Of a stretch of 64,000 nucleotides of DNA, positions 61,156-64,000 are shown piece after piece. How positions within the stretch are numbered: the stretch's first letter is position 1; each line of letters starts with the position of its first letter. This DNA comes from an uncultured Bryobacteraceae bacterium (lineage in GTDB: Bacteria; Acidobacteriota; Terriglobia; Bryobacterales; Bryobacteraceae), in contig CALKXJ010000005.1 in the NCBI GenBank assembly GCA_938003835.1, forward strand, positions 1-64,000. Direction: 5' to 3'. The translations under genes were made by a program, and so were the position numbers. The notes under the pieces are model-generated. The model saw only the letters and a list, made by a program, of their open reading frames with translations. It searched no databases and was not told where the DNA came from.

Positions 61156-62193
61156 ATGAGCGAGCTCACGCCACTCAGCCCCCGGGCGGCGGAGATCCTG
61201 AGGTCGATCGTCGAGACTTACATCCAAACAGGCCGTCCGGTCGCGTCGCGGTCGATCTCGCGCTTGCGCAAACACCGGCTCAGTCCGGCTTCGATCCGCA
61301 ATGTGATGGCGGATCTGGCGGAGGAGGGCTACCTTTCGCAGCCGCATACCTCGGCCGGACGCATCCCGACGGAGAAGGCGTTCCGGCTCTTCGTACGCTC
61401 GCTCAGCGCCGGCAAGGTGCTCCAGAGCGAAGTCGATGCGCTGCGGCGCGAGCTGAGCCAGGCCGATACGGTTTCCGACCGCATCGAGCGGTCCTCCCAC
61501 ATCCTGGTCGAAAAAACTCGTGGCATCGGCATTACCGCCGCCATACCCACTGCCGCCCAGACGCTGGACCAGGTCGAGCTGCTGGCGCTGGCGGATCGCC
61601 GGGTGCTCATGATCGTGGTCACGCGCGACCGCATGGTGCACAACCGCGTGGTAACGCTCGATGAACCGATCACCCAGGACGAGCTCAACTCCATCCGCAA
61701 CTACATCAACCTGAACTTCAGCGGCTCGGTGCTTTCCGAGGTCCGCGCCCAGCTCCGGATTCGCCTCGAGCAAGCGAGCGCCGTCTATGACGCCATCCTC
61801 CGGAAACTGATCCTGCTTTACGACAAGGGGCTGCTCGAGATGGGCCTGGCACCCGAAGTCCACCTGGAGGGCGCGGCGAATCTGGTGGGCCTCGAGCTGC
61901 ACCTGACGCGCGAGAAGCTGCGCGAGCTGTTCCTGGCGCTCGAGGAAAAGCGGCGAGTCTTGCAGCTTCTGGACCGGTTTCTCGAAGGACCCGAGGGAGA
62001 GCTTTCCGTTCAGGTCGGCCTCGGCGAAGCCCACCCGAGCATGAAGGAGTTGTCGCTGATCGGCGTGACGATCGCGCTCGCCGGTGGGCTCAATGCCAAG
62101 ATTGCCGTCATTGGTCCGATGCGTATGAACTATCCCAAGGTGATGTCGGCGGTTCTGCATGTCGGACAGGCTTTTCAGAGTCTCAGCGCCTGA
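61156..62193 (+). CDS. hrcA: Heat-inducible transcription repressor HrcA
   Basis: 345 residues, the usual length; ATG 61156 chosen because the family begins just before 'LSPRAAEILRSIVETYIQTGRPVASRSI'. N-terminal winged helix (about 1-70, including SPASIRNVMADLAEEGYLSQPHTSAGRIPT) and effector domain with typical blocks (ADRRVLMIVVTRD..., LNLNFSG..., IGPMRMNYPKVMSAV). HrcA normally represses groE and dnaK operons through CIRCE inverted repeats; I found no TTAGCACTC-N9-GAGTGCTAA element in this window. First gene of hrcA-grpE-dnaJ. Confidence 0.95.
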   Translation: MSELTPLSPRAAEILRSIVETYIQTGRPVASRSISRLRKHRLSPASIRNVMADLAEEGYLSQPHTSAGRIPTEKAFRLFVRSLSAGKVLQSEVDALRRELSQADTVSDRIERSSHILVEKTRGIGITAAIPTAAQTLDQVELLALADRRVLMIVVTRDRMVHNRVVTLDEPITQDELNSIRNYINLNFSGSVLSEVRAQLRIRLEQASAVYDAILRKLILLYDKGLLEMGLAPEVHLEGAANLVGLELHLTREKLRELFLALEEKRRVLQLLDRFLEGPEGELSVQVGLGEAHPSMKELSLIGVTIALAGGLNAKIAVIGPMRMNYPKVMSAVLHVGQAFQSLSA

Positions 62194-62197
62194 GGCG

Positions 62198-62216
62198 CCG
62201 GACGGCGCCGGTCCGG
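62198..62216 (+). repeat. Intercistronic hairpin between hrcA and grpE
   Basis: CCGGAC and GTCCGG pair around a seven-base loop, just after the hrcA stop, with GC-rich flanks that extend the stem imperfectly. No T tract. Could pause or process the transcript. Confidence 0.4.
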
Positions 62217-62278
62217 GGCGCAGGAAGAATCTGCTTACTATAGTCACCGTGAGCCAAGACAACCAGAGTTTTAACGCA

Positions 62279-62863
62279 ATGCCAGAATCAGCTCCGCCGC
62301 CTGGGGGCGAGACGGCTGTGCCGGGCGGCGCGAAGCCCCCCGCTGATGAACCGGTCGACCAGGTGACCGTAGACGATCTAGCGGCCCAGCTCGAGGCCGT
62401 GACCGTCGAGCGGGACCGCCTGGCCGGCGAAAACGAGGAGTTGAAGGATCGGCTCCTCCGGCGCCAGGCTGACTTCGAGAACTTTCGCCGCCGCGTCGAA
62501 CGGGAGCGGGCCGAAATGGCCGAATTCGCCGGAATGGAGACGGTCCGGGCCCTGCTGCCCATCCTGGACGATTTCGAGCGGGCGCTGCGAGCCACCCCAC
62601 CGCTCGATGGAGCCGCAGCCGAATACGCCCGGGGCGTCGAAATCATTTACCAGCGATTGAGAGACACGCTTCAGAAGCTGGGGCTCGAGCCGATCGAGAG
62701 CGCGGGCAAGCCCTTCGACCCCAACATCCATCACGCCGTCGAGAGGGTGACCGACGCCAACGCGGAAGACCACACCGTCGTCGAGGAGTACCAGAGGGGT
62801 TACAATTTTAAAGGAAAACCGCTGCGGCCCGCGATGGTGAAGGTTGCCGTCAAGCCGTCCTAG
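62279..62863 (+). CDS. grpE: Nucleotide exchange factor GrpE
   Basis: 194 residues from ATG 62279; GTG 62249, ten codons earlier, is also possible and lies seven bases after TACTAT, a -10-like box, so it might be leaderless. The acidic, Pro-rich N-terminus is followed by a long coiled coil (LAAQLEAVTVERDRLAGENEELKDRLLRRQADFENFRRRVERE) and the C-terminal beta wing (GLEPIESAGKPFDPNIHHAVERV ... GYNFKGKPLRPAMVKVA). GrpE releases ADP from DnaK. No clear Shine-Dalgarno precedes either start. Confidence 0.9.
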   Translation: MPESAPPPGGETAVPGGAKPPADEPVDQVTVDDLAAQLEAVTVERDRLAGENEELKDRLLRRQADFENFRRRVERERAEMAEFAGMETVRALLPILDDFERALRATPPLDGAAAEYARGVEIIYQRLRDTLQKLGLEPIESAGKPFDPNIHHAVERVTDANAEDHTVVEEYQRGYNFKGKPLRPAMVKVAVKPS

Positions 62864-62885
62864 GGCTCTGGCCGATACGGGTCCC

Positions 62886-64000
62886 GTGAACAAGCGCGAC
62901 TACTACGAGATTCTCGGTGTCGACCGCTCGGTGGATGAGCAGGGCCTCAAGAGCGCCTACCGCAAACTGGCGCTCAAGTACCACCCCGACCGCAATCCGG
63001 GCGACAAGGAGGCGGAGGAGAAGTTCAAGGAGGCGGCCGAGGCCTACAGCGTCCTGAGCGATCCGCAAAAGCGCGCCGCGTATGACCGCTACGGCCATGC
63101 CGGACTTCAGGGCGGCGGCTTCACGGGCTTTGATCCGTCGGTCTTCACCGACTTCAGCGACATTCTGGGCGACTTTTTCGGCTTCGGCGACCTGTTCGGT
63201 GGCACACGCCGGCAGCGGCACCGGCCGGTACGCGGCGACGATGTGCGCTACGACCTGGAGATCGACTTCGAGGACGCCTTGCGCGGCAAGACGGTCGATC
63301 TTCAGGTGCCACAAGTAGTCACCTGCGAACGCTGTCACGGCTCGGGCGCCGAGCCCCGGGACGGGACGGTCACCTGCTCGGCCTGCCGCGGGCGCGGCGA
63401 GCTCGTCTACCAGCAGGGGTTCCTCTCCATACGGCGCACCTGCACGCAATGCGGCGGGACCGGCCGCATTGTCCGCCGCCCCTGCGTGGAATGCCGCGGT
63501 GCAGGCCAGAAGCGCATCGAGCGGAGGCTTCGCGTCAACATCCCTCCAGGCGTGGATACCGGCACACGCGTGCGCCTGGCCGGTGAAGGAGCTCCGGGCG
63601 CCAACGGCGGACCTCCGGGAGACCTGTACGTCTTCCTGACCGTCAAGGAACACCCGGTCTTCCGGCGGAAGGGCAATGACCTGTATTGCGTCGTCCCGCT
63701 CAATGTCGCGCAGGCGGCGCTTGGCGACAAAGTGGACCTGCTCACCTTCGACGGGCTCAAGACGATCGAGATTCCTCCCGGAGTGCAGCACGGCGAACGG
63801 ATCCGTCTGCGGGGCCTCGGGGTGCCCGACGTCAACGGGCGCGGCCGCGGCGACCTGTTCGTCGAGATCGAAGTTCGCATCCCCACCGAGCTCACCCGCG
63901 AGCAGCGCAGGCTCTTTGAACAGCTTCGCGAGCTTCTGCCGGCCGAAAACGAACCCAAGGACAAGAGCCTTTTCGAGAAGGTAAAGGACTACTTCAACTG
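62886..64000 (+). CDS. dnaJ: Chaperone DnaJ (stop lies at window edge)
   Basis: 371 residues from GTG 62886; the window ends on the first two bases of the stop codon, so the gene is essentially complete. J domain with YHPDRNPGD (HPD motif), Gly/Phe-rich segment (GGGFTGFDPSVFTDFSDILGDFFGFGD), four CxxCxGxG zinc repeats (CERCHGSG, CSACRGRG, CTQCGGTG, CVECRGAG) and the C-terminal substrate-binding domain (PPGVDTGTRVRLAGEG ...). It is 22 bp after grpE. No dnaK lies between hrcA and dnaJ, so DnaK must be encoded elsewhere. Confidence 0.95.
   Translation, partial: MNKRDYYEILGVDRSVDEQGLKSAYRKLALKYHPDRNPGDKEAEEKFKEAAEAYSVLSDPQKRAAYDRYGHAGLQGGGFTGFDPSVFTDFSDILGDFFGFGDLFGGTRRQRHRPVRGDDVRYDLEIDFEDALRGKTVDLQVPQVVTCERCHGSGAEPRDGTVTCSACRGRGELVYQQGFLSIRRTCTQCGGTGRIVRRPCVECRGAGQKRIERRLRVNIPPGVDTGTRVRLAGEGAPGANGGPPGDLYVFLTVKEHPVFRRKGNDLYCVVPLNVAQAALGDKVDLLTFDGLKTIEIPPGVQHGERIRLRGLGVPDVNGRGRGDLFVEIEVRIPTELTREQRRLFEQLRELLPAENEPKDKSLFEKVKDYFN

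Noticed and set aside
61000-61160. CIRCE operator upstream of hrcA
   Set aside because: No TTAGCACTC/GAGTGCTAA pair found.
1-64000. tRNA, rRNA, CRISPR array, prophage or plasmid-origin features
   Set aside because: None could be recognised by reading; direct repeats with regular spacers, cloverleaf-like segments and phage-type genes were not seen.

Overview
The window reads as a high-GC, gene-dense Gram-negative chromosome. Several gene families together suggest an acidobacterium of the Bryobacterales/Solibacterales type: giant Oar-like TonB-dependent receptors with an N-terminal carboxypeptidase-regulatory-like domain, a CRTAC1 (FG-GAP plus ASPIC/UnbV) protein next to a TPR protein, ceramidase-like and sulfatase-like enzymes, and sugar-type oxidoreductases with twin-arginine-like leaders. 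This placement is inferred from gene content; there is no rRNA gene. I found no rRNA, tRNA, CRISPR array, prophage or integrase.

Layout. 1-1324 is a complete IS5/IS1182-type insertion sequence with 18-bp inverted ends. 1482-9558 holds a ceramidase-like enzyme, a YifB/ComM AAA ATPase, a cNMP-binding protein, secreted or lipoprotein hypotheticals, an oligogalacturonate-lyase-like propeller and a small beta-barrel. 9600-13196 has a polytopic membrane protein divergent from a DRG/Obg-like TGS GTPase, then a Gfo/Idh/MocA protein. 13275-15295 looks like a self-contained sigma-54 circuit: enhancer-binding protein, 23-bp palindrome, -24/-12 promoter and a receiver-like protein. 15453-20195 has a small membrane protein, an exported Rid protein, a methyltransferase with a leader, a FecR-domain protein, a TIM-barrel protein and a sulfatase. 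20419-22366 is a Tad-type pilin/TadG cluster whose first gene carries an in-frame amber codon. 22367-31654 contains an ABC-2 permease, CBS protein, M20 peptidase, EamA transporter, HtrA protease, an unusual ATPase/FtsX-permease/TroA-like cassette and a FliA-type sigma factor.

31655-42917 carries a SpoT/MESH1-like HD hydrolase and a sugar-acid-type cluster (hydroxypyruvate-isomerase-like, enolase-superfamily dehydratase-like, SelA-like PLP enzyme) in which all three enzymes have export leaders. A penicillin-acylase-type lipoprotein, an esterase, a CBM9-like protein and two tandem phosphohexomutases follow. 43044-57299 is dominated by two TonB receptors. One is interrupted by an in-frame opal codon; the other is followed by TPR and CRTAC1 genes in one tightly spaced run. 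57435-60985 has a zinc alcohol dehydrogenase, a zinc-ribbon protein, a five-haem cytochrome and a membrane protein. 61156-64000 is hrcA-grpE-dnaJ, with dnaJ reaching the window edge.

Together the genes suggest a heterotroph adapted to complex carbohydrates: outer-membrane uptake, many exported carbohydrate-type enzymes, envelope quality control (HtrA) and heat-shock functions. The observations most worth testing are the sigma-54/palindrome circuit, the exported PLP/enolase cluster, the hybrid metal-ABC cassette and the two in-frame nonsense codons.
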